From positions 1-51,104 of the IMG/VR virus record IMGVR_UViG_3300032163_000021: a stretch of DNA of 51,104 bases; one strand, written 5' to 3'. Shown here in pieces: positions 1 to 7,790 of the stretch. This stretch comes from a virus. The notes beneath the pieces are model-generated. The model searched no databases and had not been told where the DNA came from. It was given only the letters and a program-made list of their open reading frames with translations. Position 1 is the first letter of the stretch. Each line of letters opens with the position of its first letter. A program made the translations under genes and the position numbers.

Positions 1-399
1 GAGGTCGTCTCCCCGATTGGGTGTGCAGGCCTGAGCATTGAAGGCCGCCGTCTTCGGGGATCGGCCGGCCATTCTCCCGGTGACGTTGCCCCGGCGGCGA
101 TCGGGAACGGCCTTCGGAAGCGGACGACCGAAGGCGGGCAGTTTTAGCTTCTTCAAACTCAGCATGAACGACACCGCCTCCTTGCCGCACTCACCACAGT
201 TCGACTTGCCGGCCTCCAAATAGGTCTCTTGAAGGTGACGAACGCACCAGTTGATCTCGGGGCTTTCCCCCCACACCCAACCCTTCTCGACACTCATCTC
301 GTGGAAGGCTTGGTAGTTCGCGATCGCTTCGGGACTGCGTTGCGTGGGAGACTTGAAGACGCGGGGTCGATCCTTGATGGTTACTCGTTCGGCGGACAT
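1..399 (-). CDS. hypothetical protein, runs off left edge
   Basis: Reading leftward from ATG at 399 the frame stays open for 133 codons to the window edge, so the 3' end is not here. I do not recognise the family. Visible are Cys52 and a Cys-Gly-Glu-Cys pair at 68-71, which could bind a metal, and a basic Arg-rich stretch near 100-115. The start overlaps the stop of the upstream gene (381) by 19 bases, as is usual in this arm. If the window is circular, the frame continues at 51104 for 23 codons to a TGA at 51033-51035, giving a 156-residue protein. That continuation is inferred from frame agreement only. Confidence 0.6.
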   Translation of the reverse strand, partial: MSAERVTIKDRPRVFKSPTQRSPEAIANYQAFHEMSVEKGWVWGESPEINWCVRHLQETYLEAGKSNCGECGKEAVSFMLSLKKLKLPAFGRPLPKAVPDRRRGNVTGRMAGRSPKTAAFNAQACTPNRGDDL

Positions 400-680
400 G
401 GAGTTTCCTCGACCAGAAGCGAATCGAGTCGGTCGGCCAGATTGAAGAGCCGATCGTAATTCTCCCGGATGACATCAGCCGCATCCCGTAGGCGTGGCGC
501 CGTGCGGCGCATGAGGCTCATCAGCTCCCACGCCTTCGCGATCTCGACAACCTCTCCTTGGATCAAAGGATTGCGCTCTCGTTTCAGGTGATAATAGTCG
601 GCGTATCCGAGGATCCTCGCGATCTCCTCATCCGTCGCTTCCAGGATGAATCCGCTATTCAGGTGTCCGATGATCTTCAT
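381..680 (-). CDS. hypothetical protein, 99 aa
   Basis: A 99-residue, mostly helical, charged protein with no family I can name. It starts with MKIIGHLNSGFILEATDEE and has an acidic C-terminus. A good ribosome site (GGAGG) lies seven bases before ATG 680. It overlaps the next leftward gene by 19 bases and sits at the distal end of the leftward operon. The N-terminal stretch resembles small phage proteins that begin with a short beta hairpin, but that is impression only. It has no Cys pair, signal peptide or membrane segment apart from a single Cys near the end. Confidence 0.6.
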   Translation of the reverse strand: MKIIGHLNSGFILEATDEEIARILGYADYYHLKRERNPLIQGEVVEIAKAWELMSLMRRTAPRLRDAADVIRENYDRLFNLADRLDSLLVEETPCPPNE

Positions 681-765
681 GTGGCCTCCGTTCGTTGCTT
701 CCGGGCGCCCTCAGCGAATACCATGGTCGGACTTTCCGATGCAGAGAGCGCCCGAAACCTTGCAT
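655..765 (-). CDS. possible small basic peptide, 36 aa
   Basis: A 36-codon frame from ATG 765 follows a very strong ribosome site (AGGAGGTAACC) that is also the end of the upstream small gene. The product is Arg/His-rich with no recognisable motif, and its end overlaps the start of the 99-residue gene. The strong ribosome site is the only real support. It could equally be a translated spacer. Confidence 0.35.
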   Translation of the reverse strand: MQGFGRSLHRKVRPWYSLRAPGSNERRPHEDHRTPE

Positions 766-767
766 GG

Positions 768-893
768 TTACCTCCTCAGCCACCAGAAGATGTCGAGTCC
801 GCTGCCCTCCCACCAGGAACGTGCGAAGGCCGGGGCGTAGACACAGCAGACCAGGACGATTCCGAGGAACCAAGACCAGATCCTCTTCCGCAA
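768..893 (-). CDS. small membrane protein, 41 aa, TTG start
   Basis: A 41-residue frame starting at TTG 893, placed eight bases after GGAGG. The product has a basic N-terminus (LRKR), a hydrophobic segment of about 18 residues at 6-24 ending in an Ala-Phe-Ala-Arg cleavage-like site, and a Trp-rich tail. This is the look of a signal-anchored or exported small phage protein. The family is unknown. A GTG three codons upstream is in frame but too close to the ribosome site. The stop is followed after two bases by the ATG of the next small frame. Confidence 0.5.
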   Translation of the reverse strand: MRKRIWSWFLGIVLVCCVYAPAFARSWWEGSGLDIFWWLRR

Positions 894-898
894 GGTTC

Positions 899-1090
899 TC
901 ACCTCCTTCGGAGTTCGCCTTGTATCCGAGCCACCGAGGCAAACAGGCGTTCTGTCGCCTCCTGTTTGCGAACCCGTTCGGCTCGCAACTCGATCAGTTC
1001 GTCGAGAACGGCTGCGAGCAATCCGTCCTGCTCCCCGTTCGCGCGAACTCGAAGTGTCGTCATCTCGACGTCAGTGAGAGGTGGATTCAT
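899..1090 (-). CDS. hypothetical coiled-coil protein, 63 aa
   Basis: A short protein from ATG 1090, rich in Glu, Arg and Leu, with a predicted single long helix (LDELIELRAERVRKQE region). It may dimerise as a coiled coil. The start overlaps the upstream gene's stop by 20 bases, which favours this start over earlier in-frame ATGs whose extra residues look like shadow sequence. No function can be assigned. Confidence 0.5.
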   Translation of the reverse strand: MNPPLTDVEMTTLRVRANGEQDGLLAAVLDELIELRAERVRKQEATERLFASVARIQGELRRR

Positions 1091-1331
1091 CGATCGCCCG
1101 TGATTCCTCAGGAGCTGAGACCGGCTGGCACTCGTTCGGCCAGCACGCGCACGCGACGCCATCCGCCGCTTGAAACCAGATCCGTCCCGAGCGTCGATCC
1201 CACTTCGGACTCGGCAGCATCGCGAACTCCCGGCCGATGAAGGCGCCATGCCTCCGATCGATCGGCAGGTTGGCGATGAGTAGTATCTTCCGGACGGGCG
1301 AGTACAGTTTCTTCCGCCTGTCACTGTTCAT
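1071..1331 (-). CDS. hypothetical protein, 86 aa
   Basis: The product starts at ATG 1331, just behind AAGGGAG, and the ATG overlaps the last codons of the ATPase gene. It has a basic N-terminus, then the segment ILLIANLPIDRRHGAFIGREF and a Trp/Cys-containing middle. No known family. It lies directly downstream of the SMC-like ATPase and is probably co-translated with it. Earlier in-frame Met codons lie inside the ATPase gene and lack a ribosome site. Confidence 0.55.
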   Translation of the reverse strand: MNSDRRKKLYSPVRKILLIANLPIDRRHGAFIGREFAMLPSPKWDRRSGRIWFQAADGVACACWPNECQPVSAPEESRAIDESTSH

Positions 1332-2724
1332 CGTACGGCTCCCTTCCGTCGTGCATCTCGTCAATCCCGGCATTGACCGCGTCTGTGGCCGCATCACCGC
1401 GGGGACCGAAGTTGATCGAGCCTGCCTCGGCGTGGCGAGCGAATCGTTCGACGGATCCGGTCTTCGTCTCCGGTTTCATGATGGCGCCGTCTCGAAGGAT
1501 CCAGGTGCATGGACCTTGCTCTGAAACTCGCTCCACCCAGATCTGCGCCCCGGCCTCGGCCGCCATCGTCTCGATCATGGCCATCGAATCCTCATCCAGC
1601 AAGGAGCCGTCCCGGATCAGCATGACCTTGACGTCCTTCGCGAGCCGAAGCCCGATGGCGATGCCGACCTTGATCTTGCCAGCCTCTCCTGCCTGCTCGA
1701 AGGGCAGATCATTGAAGAGAAGCCCGGTGCCGTCCTCCGCGAACGCCAGACCCTGGACCGGAAACGACGCTTCCACGAGCTGCTTCTTCTTCCAGCCGTC
1801 GATCCTCGCGACCTTCGTGTCCGCCGCCTCCGCCTCGATCGAGCCGGCCTCGACCGCGGCCACGAGATTCTCGTACTCAGCGACCTTGCGGGCCTTAGCG
1901 TTGTGCTCCTCCGCGCCGGTCATCCGATCCCTGATTGCCTGCAGGTCTACCACCGGCGTCTGCTCAACCTTCTGGGCCGTTTCGTCGGCATGGACCTGCT
2001 GCGAAGCGAGGACTCTGGCCTCTCTCTCCAATTGCTCCTTGATGTCTCGAATCCTCTGCTCCGTCTCGACGAAGCGGGTCCGCGCCTCGATCATCTGACG
2101 GCATAGGCTTTCCCGATCGCTGTGGGCCTGGGTGGCGGCCTGGAGCTCCGTCGCGAGCTCCGAGAGCGAAACCTCCTTGAGGCTGAAGTCCTCGATCGTC
2201 TCTCCCAGGTCCTCGGCCTTCTTCTCCGCGTCCCTCCATGCCTTCTGCGCTGCGCTTCTCTCCGCGACCGCCTCCGTCCGCGCCGCGTTCGCCTGGGCAA
2301 AGTCGATACCGAGGAGGTCCGCCAGGATCTTCACCTGGTTCGGCGCGGTGTCCCGAGAGAAGGCCAACGGGTCGAACGAGAGCGGCCCTACCAGCCGGTC
2401 CAAGAAGGTCTGCGGCGCCGCTACCTTGCCGTCGGGATCCGCCTTGTCGACGACCTCCAGCCGGCGGCCCTTAGGCGTCCAGACGCACTTGACCTTGAAC
2501 GAGCCGAGGTCGATCTCCGCGGTCGCCCGTTCCTCTCCCCGGCGGATGGGCTCGGGAGGATCGAAGGTAGCCCCGCCGAACACCATGCAGATCGAGTCGA
2601 GCGCCGAGGACTTGCCGTTATCGTTCTTGCCGGCGATCACCACGAGCGAGGCATCCTCCGGCGGCACGAAGGTAGCATCGCGGAGCCTCTTCACGTTCAC
2701 GACCTTGAGTTTACGGATTACCAT
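1321..2724 (-). CDS. SMC/RecF-like ATP-binding protein
   Basis: A 467-residue ATPase of the SMC/Rad50/RecF type. The Walker A loop GKNDNGKS lies at 32-39, directly after a beta strand typical of AAA_23 domains. A central Glu/Ala/Arg-rich coiled coil spans roughly 150-300. The C-terminal part has a signature-like stretch near 335-355 and a Walker B/D-loop-like LIRDGSLLDED, followed by an invariant-type helix. Such proteins are often encoded near phage RecT and exonuclease genes and are thought to help process DNA ends, as SbcC does for SbcD. No SbcD-like nuclease is visible here, so the YqaJ exonuclease four genes upstream may be the partner. Ribosome site AAAGGACAGGG precedes ATG 2724. Confidence 0.85.
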   Translation of the reverse strand: MVIRKLKVVNVKRLRDATFVPPEDASLVVIAGKNDNGKSSALDSICMVFGGATFDPPEPIRRGEERATAEIDLGSFKVKCVWTPKGRRLEVVDKADPDGKVAAPQTFLDRLVGPLSFDPLAFSRDTAPNQVKILADLLGIDFAQANAARTEAVAERSAAQKAWRDAEKKAEDLGETIEDFSLKEVSLSELATELQAATQAHSDRESLCRQMIEARTRFVETEQRIRDIKEQLEREARVLASQQVHADETAQKVEQTPVVDLQAIRDRMTGAEEHNAKARKVAEYENLVAAVEAGSIEAEAADTKVARIDGWKKKQLVEASFPVQGLAFAEDGTGLLFNDLPFEQAGEAGKIKVGIAIGLRLAKDVKVMLIRDGSLLDEDSMAMIETMAAEAGAQIWVERVSEQGPCTWILRDGAIMKPETKTGSVERFARHAEAGSINFGPRGDAATDAVNAGIDEMHDGREPYDEQ

Positions 2725-2902
2725 CTGGTCCCTGTCCTTTCTGCGTTAGAGCGAGCGAGAGGCGTTTGATCTGGATCCCGAGGAACAGAATCGCGACCGC
2801 GATGGCCGTCTGATCGCACCGCAGGACACGATTTGCGGCCTCCCTTTCAAGCCGGTCTAGGTCTATAGGATCACCGGCAGGATTCTCCGGCCTCGTTTCC
2901 AT
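2711..2902 (-). CDS. small protein with one membrane segment, 63 aa
   Basis: A 63-residue protein: an acidic polar N-terminal half (ENPAGDPIDLDRLEREAA) followed by a hydrophobic stretch at about 33-45 (TAIAVAILFLGIQIK) and a polar tail. It may be a small membrane protein. The stop overlaps the start of the ATPase gene by 14 bases, and the start follows AAGGGGGA. The overlap with both neighbours places it in the recombination operon. Family unknown. Confidence 0.55.
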   Translation of the reverse strand: METRPENPAGDPIDLDRLEREAANRVLRCDQTAIAVAILFLGIQIKRLSLALTQKGQGPDGNP

Positions 2903-2918
2903 CTGATCCCCCTTCTTT

Positions 2919-4478
2919 CTAGTCCCATCGATCCAGCTTGAACAGACCCGTCGATCCGCTATTCGTCACGCGCAGCAGGCAGTTCCAGTCTTGACGTCCG
3001 CCGCCTCCGAAGAACATCAGGCCGGCCACCTGAGCGACGCCGATCCCCTGCACTCGCGCCACGCGAGAGTGAGCCTCGATGACCGAACGGATCTGGTGGA
3101 ACTCTACCTTGAGAGTCTCGGGGAAAATCTTCGATCCCATGTTCCTCGTATCCTTGGCGTTGGCTAGGACAAAGAGGACGCCGTCGCCGTGATTCGGACA
3201 CGGACGATCTTCGTTCCACGCGGAGGGCTTGAGCGCGATCGCCTTGACGGTGTGGTATCCGCCGCTGTCGATACCGAACTCCTCCGCTCGACTGCCGTTG
3301 ACGTAGAGGTACCACGACACCGGATTCCTGGCGTCGTCGTAGTCCCACTGGAGAATCGGGGGCGCCTCCGGATCGACGGCCGTCAGCAGAACCGCGAACG
3401 GGAGAAGGCCGCTCGGCACCAGTAGCTCGACTCGCTCGGCTCCCGGCAGGACCCTCTCGCGAAACTTTACCCAGGTCATCGTCTGGGGAGGGATCCACAG
3501 GAAGTCAGAGCTACCGAATCTCCCCGGGGTAGATCTCCGCAGGTTGGCGAACACACCCGCCTCGGGCTCGGCCGTCTTCACCCCGGACGTACGAACCCGC
3601 CACAGTGCCCGGATGTCCGACATGAGAGCGAACCTGCGATCCAGAGAACCCGCCGCCTTCAGCTTTCCGATGACCTTCTCCGCCGCGTCGATCGTGCCCG
3701 CCTTGGGAGAAGCCTGCGGACGCTGGTACCTCGTCGGGTTCATCTTCTCCGCAAAGCGCCTCCTGACGACGTCGAACGGTTGTCCGCTCGCCAAGTCTTC
3801 GAGCAGGCTCCCGATCATGCCCGCCCTCGGGTGGCAGAAGCCGGCCGGCGCGTGCACGATCCACAACCAGGTCAGGTTGCTCCTGACCATTCGGTTCTTC
3901 TGAAGGCTCCTCATGGACGCCATTTTGAGAAGCCAGTCCGCGGCGCCGTACACCTTCTCGGAGCGGTAGAGGGAGTCGGACCCGATGACTCGCACCGCCG
4001 TCTCGATGAGTCCGACCGGGAACTCCGCGCAGGCGCGACAAACCGTCTTGTAGTCCTCCAGTTTGGCAGCCATAGCCTGGCTGGCGCTCAGCGTGGCGTC
4101 GCGGTGGATCTGACATGCTGCCGGACCCGCCGCCATGTGATGCCAGAGTCCGGTGACCGGAGACCCCCAGACGGCCGCGGGGCTAAGGAAGACGCCGTTG
4201 ACGTGCGCCCGCTTCATGATCTGACGAACCGCGGCCACCGGAGCCTCATACATTTCGGGCACCGCGCGATCCCAGAAGATCGACGCCGCCTTGCCGGAGT
4301 CGGTGATCCACACCAGGCTGCCGTAGGTCTCCATGAACCGTCGGCAGGCGTGGCAGTTGTAGTGCTGTCGGACGGCGCCCGCAGGAAACCCGCTGAGGAA
4401 GGCATCGAACAGGCCGGTCGCATCCGTCGTGAAGAACGGCTGCCTGTCCCGGAGAAATGGCCCGTTGCGAATCGCCAT
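2919..4478 (-). CDS. conserved phage protein of unknown function, 519 aa
   Basis: A large soluble protein of 519 residues from ATG 4478. It is Cys/His-containing near the N-terminus (QHYNCHACRRFM at about 39-50), a possible zinc site, and helical in the middle. The C-terminal part is glycine-rich. I do not recognise a named domain. Proteins of this type sit beside RecT/exonuclease pairs in other phages, so a role in recombination or host takeover is a guess. ATG 4478 has no ribosome site, whereas ATG 4567 has a strong one (CGGAGGG) but lies in a frame one base off. The frame upstream of 4478 reads plausibly as protein (FLM preceded by DEKEYER), so the real gene may start at 4567 with a single-base error or a -1 shift near 4535. 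Confidence 0.75.
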   Translation of the reverse strand: MAIRNGPFLRDRQPFFTTDATGLFDAFLSGFPAGAVRQHYNCHACRRFMETYGSLVWITDSGKAASIFWDRAVPEMYEAPVAAVRQIMKRAHVNGVFLSPAAVWGSPVTGLWHHMAAGPAACQIHRDATLSASQAMAAKLEDYKTVCRACAEFPVGLIETAVRVIGSDSLYRSEKVYGAADWLLKMASMRSLQKNRMVRSNLTWLWIVHAPAGFCHPRAGMIGSLLEDLASGQPFDVVRRRFAEKMNPTRYQRPQASPKAGTIDAAEKVIGKLKAAGSLDRRFALMSDIRALWRVRTSGVKTAEPEAGVFANLRRSTPGRFGSSDFLWIPPQTMTWVKFRERVLPGAERVELLVPSGLLPFAVLLTAVDPEAPPILQWDYDDARNPVSWYLYVNGSRAEEFGIDSGGYHTVKAIALKPSAWNEDRPCPNHGDGVLFVLANAKDTRNMGSKIFPETLKVEFHQIRSVIEAHSRVARVQGIGVAQVAGLMFFGGGGRQDWNCLLRVTNSGSTGLFKLDRWD

Positions 4479-4567
4479 CAGGAAACGTTCGTACTCCTTC
4501 TCGTCGCGGCCGCTCGGTACGGCCGGGTCGATGGCCCTTCAGGTCCGATCGTCGCGTCATTCTTCAT
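4479..4567 (-). other. probable 5' extension of the 519-aa gene in a shifted frame
   Basis: ATG 4567 behind CGGAGGGACC opens a frame of 29 codons (MKNDATIGPEG...) that ends in TGA overlapping ATG 4478. About ten codons in, at the GGG-CC run 4533-4537, the other frame begins a sensible stretch that leads straight into the long gene. One extra base there would fuse the two. This suggests a base lost in assembly, a mutation or ribosomal frameshifting. Confidence 0.45.
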
Positions 4568-4682
4568 GGTCCCTCCGTTGTGATCACGAGCGACGCAGGA
4601 CCGCGGGCCATCCCGCGCCGCCGTGCCTCGCCCGCCGTGCTTCCAGGTGACCTTCGCCTCCCGGCTCTAAGCGGGCAAACCT

Positions 4683-5669
4683 CTACTGATCGTCCCAGGG
4701 CTGACCACTCTTGCGCGGTCCCGGCTCCGGTCCCCCGCGTCGCTGTGTTCCCGTCCTCGGCTGCGCGTGAGAGGCCGCCTCCGCCTGCTCTTTCCGCGCG
4801 ATCTCGGCCTTCTCAGTCAAGGTCGGTTCTCCCGTCTCGATGACCTTGTTCGGCAACCCCGCCGCTTCCGCCGGAGTCTCGATCTCCATGTTCGGGTCCA
4901 GCCCGGCCTTGCTTCCGAGCAGGTCCGAAAGGTTCTGCGGCTCTCCGATCTCCGCCTTCTCGTCCGCGTAGATCGCCGTCGCCAGCTCGACCGACCGCGG
5001 CAGGGTCTTGCACAGTCGCCGGATGACCGTCTTCTTCGCCATCTCGATCCAGTGATTCCTCCACGCCGGACTGTCGTGGCCGGGCGCCGCCTGCCGGATC
5101 GCCTCGATCTCGTCGAAGCTCATGTACTCGAAGACCTTGACGCCGGACTTCAGCAAAGCCGTCGCGTACACGCCGACCACGTTCGCGTTGCCCCATCCCG
5201 TCGGCGAGGGGATGTGCTCCAGGCGTTCATCGAAGCCATAGGCCATGTGAAAACTGTCGCTCTCGTACACGGCCCGAGCTTGGATGAACTGCACCTTGTC
5301 GGTTCGGTACGCCAACTCCTTGAGGCCTTGGTAGCCGGGGATGAACTGACATTCCAGCACCGGCGGTTTCTTCTTGCGGTTCCAGAACGGGATCAGGTAC
5401 GCCATCCCGGTGACGCCGTCCGGCTCCAACCCGAGCTGCGAGCAGGTCAGCACCGCTGAGAGGAACGACGCCTGTTCCACGTCCAGCAATTCTGGATTCA
5501 TGCGGATGCACGTCAGCGCCAGGCGCGTGATCCTCTCGACCGATAGGTGCTTCGGCAACGCCTGCGCGATCGAGGTTTCGTTCCGCGCCAGCAAGCTCCT
5601 CAGGGACTGGTACTTGTCCGCCGGCTGGAGCGCCTTGCCGGTGGTGGTCGTGATGTCTCCGTTCGCCAT
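4683..5669 (-). CDS. recT: RecT single-strand annealing recombinase
   Basis: A 328-residue RecT-family protein that anneals complementary single strands during phage recombination, working on tails made by the partner exonuclease. The family core is clear: SFLSAVLTCSQLGLEPDG near 67-85, then the stretch FIPGYQGLKELAYR near 108-121, and AKKTVIRRLCKTLPRS near 213-228. The last 70 residues are an Ala/Glu/Pro-rich, low-complexity tail that may contact a single-strand binding protein. The start at 5669 follows AAAGGATGAGG. The exonuclease gene ends eight bases before its ATG, so the two are one operon. About 115 bases downstream carry no convincing gene. Confidence 0.95.
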   Translation of the reverse strand: MANGDITTTTGKALQPADKYQSLRSLLARNETSIAQALPKHLSVERITRLALTCIRMNPELLDVEQASFLSAVLTCSQLGLEPDGVTGMAYLIPFWNRKKKPPVLECQFIPGYQGLKELAYRTDKVQFIQARAVYESDSFHMAYGFDERLEHIPSPTGWGNANVVGVYATALLKSGVKVFEYMSFDEIEAIRQAAPGHDSPAWRNHWIEMAKKTVIRRLCKTLPRSVELATAIYADEKAEIGEPQNLSDLLGSKAGLDPNMEIETPAEAAGLPNKVIETGEPTLTEKAEIARKEQAEAASHAQPRTGTQRRGGPEPGPRKSGQPWDDQ

Positions 5670-5676
5670 CTGGTCC

Positions 5677-6579
5677 TCATCCTTTCTTCGATCGCCTCAA
5701 GACCCTGAACGTCGCTTCCTGCACCACGTAGCTTGCCCTCGTCTGCGCCTTCCACGAGTAGCGAGTGCCGTCCGCGAGAACGCCGATCTCCGCGCTGCCG
5801 ATGGACGCCTTGATCAAGTTCTCCAGTTCGTCCTTCTTCGCCTCCAACTCCTTGAGAGACTCCTTCACGTTCAGGAGTTGGGCGTCCCACGCGAAGACCT
5901 CGCCCGGCAGGTCGATCACCAGGCCTGGATCCTGCATCGGGTACATCCTCTTCAGGGCCTTGGAGGACTGCTCCGATCCGTCCGGCGCCGGCGGTTCGCC
6001 CCGCGCCAGTCGGCCCATGAACGCCTCGTGCTGAGCCACCAGCTCGGCGATGAAGTCATCGTCCCGCTCGACCTTCCACCACAGTGCTTCGTTGCCGTCG
6101 AAGAGCGCCGCCACGTAGCCGACCAGCAGGCCGGAGACCGCGAGCTGTTGCTGCACCTGGATCCAGACGTGCCTCGGCGGTCCCTTTTCCCACCGATCCT
6201 TCAAGTACGCGCTGACCTTCTTGATCTCCAGGACGGCCACCATTTCGTTGTTTCGCCAGATGAGCCTATCCATCGTGGCGAACATGGACGGCACCGTCTC
6301 GGACCAGCAGAGGGTATAGCGCCCGAGGTCCTCCAGGACGAACCTCTCCTCGGCCACGACCTCCGCGAACCACTCCGCGATCTTCGACTCCAGCCGGTGT
6401 CCCCAGTCCATCGCCTGGTCAGCCGGCTCGTCTTCCCCGATGCCCAGCTTCTTCACGTAGAGGCTGAGCTTGCTGTCGTACCCCTCGTCGAAGAGTGCCG
6501 CCGCGTCGCTGGCGCCGAGCCCGGCCCGTCGTGCCTCCAACCACTCGGCCTCGTTCTCGCACTTCTGCTGGATCATCAT
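5677..6579 (-). CDS. YqaJ-type viral recombinase / lambda-like exonuclease
   Basis: A 300-residue PD-(D/E)XK exonuclease that resects double-stranded ends for RecT. Family marks in order: GASDAAAL at 22-29, the WGHRLE helix with Glu64, the MD motif with Asp104, the catalytic E-I-K at 118-120, and the conserved Gln-rich helix VQQQLAVSG at 142-150. The C-terminal third has a coiled coil (KESLKELEAKKDELENL). Of several in-frame Met codons, ATG 6579 is chosen because AAGGGAG precedes it and it overlaps the stop of the small gene upstream (ATGA). Earlier starts would lie across that gene and the promoter. Confidence 0.93.
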   Translation of the reverse strand: MMIQQKCENEAEWLEARRAGLGASDAAALFDEGYDSKLSLYVKKLGIGEDEPADQAMDWGHRLESKIAEWFAEVVAEERFVLEDLGRYTLCWSETVPSMFATMDRLIWRNNEMVAVLEIKKVSAYLKDRWEKGPPRHVWIQVQQQLAVSGLLVGYVAALFDGNEALWWKVERDDDFIAELVAQHEAFMGRLARGEPPAPDGSEQSSKALKRMYPMQDPGLVIDLPGEVFAWDAQLLNVKESLKELEAKKDELENLIKASIGSAEIGVLADGTRYSWKAQTRASYVVQEATFRVLRRSKKG

Positions 6580-6743
6580 TCTCCCTTCTTGAACTTGTAC
6601 CCGATTTTCTTCGCGAACGTCCGGCGCGACCATTCCGCGACGCTCAAGCGTTCCCTCTCCGCAGCTCGGAAGATCTTCTCCTTCAGGCTGGTTGGCAGCT
6701 GTAGCGGCGCCAACATCGAGTCTTTCGGCATTGCCTTTGGCAT
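6576..6743 (-). CDS. small ribbon-helix-helix-like protein, 55 aa
   Basis: A 55-residue protein from ATG 6743, behind GGAGG and 14 bases after the expected transcription start of the promoter at 6764-6792. The middle (LQLPTSLKEKIFRAAERERLSVAEWSRR in sense) has the pattern of a ribbon-helix-helix DNA-binding domain: a short strand, a helix, a turn with Ser, then a second helix with Trp. It ends in a basic tail (KKIGYKFKKG). As the first gene of the exonuclease-RecT transcript, an autoregulatory role is reasonable but inferred. Its stop overlaps the exonuclease start. Confidence 0.7.
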   Translation of the reverse strand: MPKAMPKDSMLAPLQLPTSLKEKIFRAAERERLSVAEWSRRTFAKKIGYKFKKGE

Positions 6744-6763
6744 CCCTGTCCTCCCTCCCTTTG

Positions 6764-6792
6764 ATCATAGCAGACTTATATGGAAGATGCAA
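6764..6792 (-). promoter_or_regulatory. leftward sigma70-like promoter for recombination operon
   Basis: On the minus strand, TTGCAT (6792-6787) is followed by a 17-base spacer and TATGAT (6769-6764). The start would fall near 6757, 14 bases before ATG 6743. The spacer ends in TCTGC, as does that of the promoter at 9708. Confidence 0.75.
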
Positions 6793-6801
6793 GCCTTTTC
6801 T

Positions 6802-7023
6802 TCAGCCGTGGTCGTTCTCGCTCACGGACGCTCCAATCGCGTAGGAACCTACCGCCACCAGTCCAACCACCAACGGATCGGGACAATGAAAGATGAGAAC
6901 CCCGGCCGCGCACCAGCCCGAGACAAAGAAGAAACAGGCTGATGCTCTTTTCCTCACGGCCCGATTCTTCTCAGCCGTACCAGTGAGGACCACCAGATGG
7001 ACAGTCTGTCTAACATCCTCCAT
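6802..7023 (-). CDS. small membrane protein, 73 aa
   Basis: The product from ATG 7023 has a polar N-terminal 30 residues and then two hydrophobic segments, about 31-45 (ACFFFVSGWCAAGVLIF) and 50-65 (PLVVGLVAVGSYAIGA), so two membrane spans are likely. The function is unknown. GAGGAGG lies directly before this ATG with no spacer, so the true start may be slightly different. The stop is 10 bases upstream of the -35 box of the recombination promoter. Confidence 0.5.
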   Translation of the reverse strand: MEDVRQTVHLVVLTGTAEKNRAVRKRASACFFFVSGWCAAGVLIFHCPDPLVVGLVAVGSYAIGASVSENDHG

Positions 7024-7045
7024 CCTCCTCGTTCCACCGCCGGGG

Positions 7046-7267
7046 TCACGGCTGGGCTTTGCACGGTGGGATGTCCCATCGAAGTTGGCCAGACGGGTCT
7101 TGCCAGATCGCATCGTATCCGCGCCAGTCGTGCTTGCCTCGCCGTCGCGCCTGAGCTTCCGTGTCTGCGGTATCCATCACGGTAGCCCGGTCAACGCCTT
7201 CTGGTCCCATCTTAGCGCGGCCGTCGAGCAGCAGCCAACACGGCCTGTCCGCCTTCGCGGCGGTCAT
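7046..7267 (-). CDS. small hypothetical protein, 73 aa
   Basis: Starts at ATG 7267 in an ATGA overlap with the upstream gene, behind AAGGACGGAG. The sequence has the pattern of small phage proteins built around a single beta-sheet domain: WLLLDGRA, then ATVMDTADTEAQARR, then DAIWQDPSG. The DTADT helix followed by a basic turn recurs in accessory proteins of many phages, but no function is established. No membrane segment or metal site is seen. Confidence 0.6.
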   Translation of the reverse strand: MTAAKADRPCWLLLDGRAKMGPEGVDRATVMDTADTEAQARRRGKHDWRGYDAIWQDPSGQLRWDIPPCKAQP

Positions 7268-7497
7268 ACTCCGTCCTTTCTCACTAGCGCGTTGCGGAGG
7301 GCTCGCCATGCGATTTTGACCATGATATTTCGATCTCCGGTTAGATCAGACGACAGAACCACCGTGATGCCTCTCGGCTCTTCGTACCACCACCAGCCCG
7401 GTTCTCCGCTCGTGTGGTGTGGCTTCAGGTGCAGGCTATTCTTTCTGCGTAGACGCATAGCCTCCGGCATATCGCGCTTGTCCTTCGCGGCGGTCAC
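7264..7497 (-). CDS. small hypothetical protein, 77 aa, GTG start
   Basis: Starts at GTG 7497 in a GTGA overlap with the upstream stop, and ends in an ATGA overlap with the next gene. It is basic (pI clearly high) with a Trp triplet (GWWWYEEPRG) in the middle and a helical, Arg-rich C-terminus. Its first residues (VTAAKDKRD) resemble the next gene's (MTAAKADRP), which suggests a shared origin or only similar start contexts. Function unknown. Confidence 0.6.
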   Translation of the reverse strand: MTAAKDKRDMPEAMRLRRKNSLHLKPHHTSGEPGWWWYEEPRGITVVLSSDLTGDRNIMVKIAWRALRNALVRKDGV

Positions 7498-7790
7498 GGC
7501 GACACCCGGGCAAGCAGGGCTGCTTTGTATGCTTTCTGCGCCACCAGAAGATCGGCTGCATGATCCTTGCGAAACCTCAGGGCTTCTTTCAGAGACCGAG
7601 CAACCCGATTCCCGCGTTCGACAACCTTCTGGTGAGAACCACATAGATCCGATATTCCCGCCGTTTTGAATGGACATGGTTTTGGCTCGTCTCTGTAGGC
7701 GGCTTCTCGCCAGACCCACGCGGCACAGAGCTTCCGGTTGTCGATGGGTCTCCCGCATTCGCAGCATCGACCTGCCTGCGGCGCGCTCAT
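7494..7790 (-). CDS. Cys-rich small protein, probable zinc binder, 98 aa
   Basis: Starts at ATG 7790 in an overlap with the upstream gene (AGAGGT ribosome site). The N-terminal half contains CCECGRP at about 9-15, then Cys at 20, CP at about 38-39 and LCGSH at 48-52, a spacing suited to a zinc finger of C-C-C-C/H type. The C-terminal half is a basic helix (RVARSLKEALRFRKDH). It could bind nucleic acid. Family unknown. Confidence 0.6.
   Translation of the reverse strand: MSAPQAGRCCECGRPIDNRKLCAAWVWREAAYRDEPKPCPFKTAGISDLCGSHQKVVERGNRVARSLKEALRFRKDHAADLLVAQKAYKAALLARVSP

Noticed and set aside
558-1240. Plus-strand ORFs of 181 codons at the left end
   Set aside because: They run opposite to a chain of minus-strand genes with ribosome sites and overlaps, and their composition is shadow-like (Arg/Pro/Ser-rich).
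4568-4682. Short peptide genes between recT and the 519-aa gene
   Set aside because: A 15-codon frame ends in an overlap with ATG 4567, but it has no ribosome site and no distinct composition.
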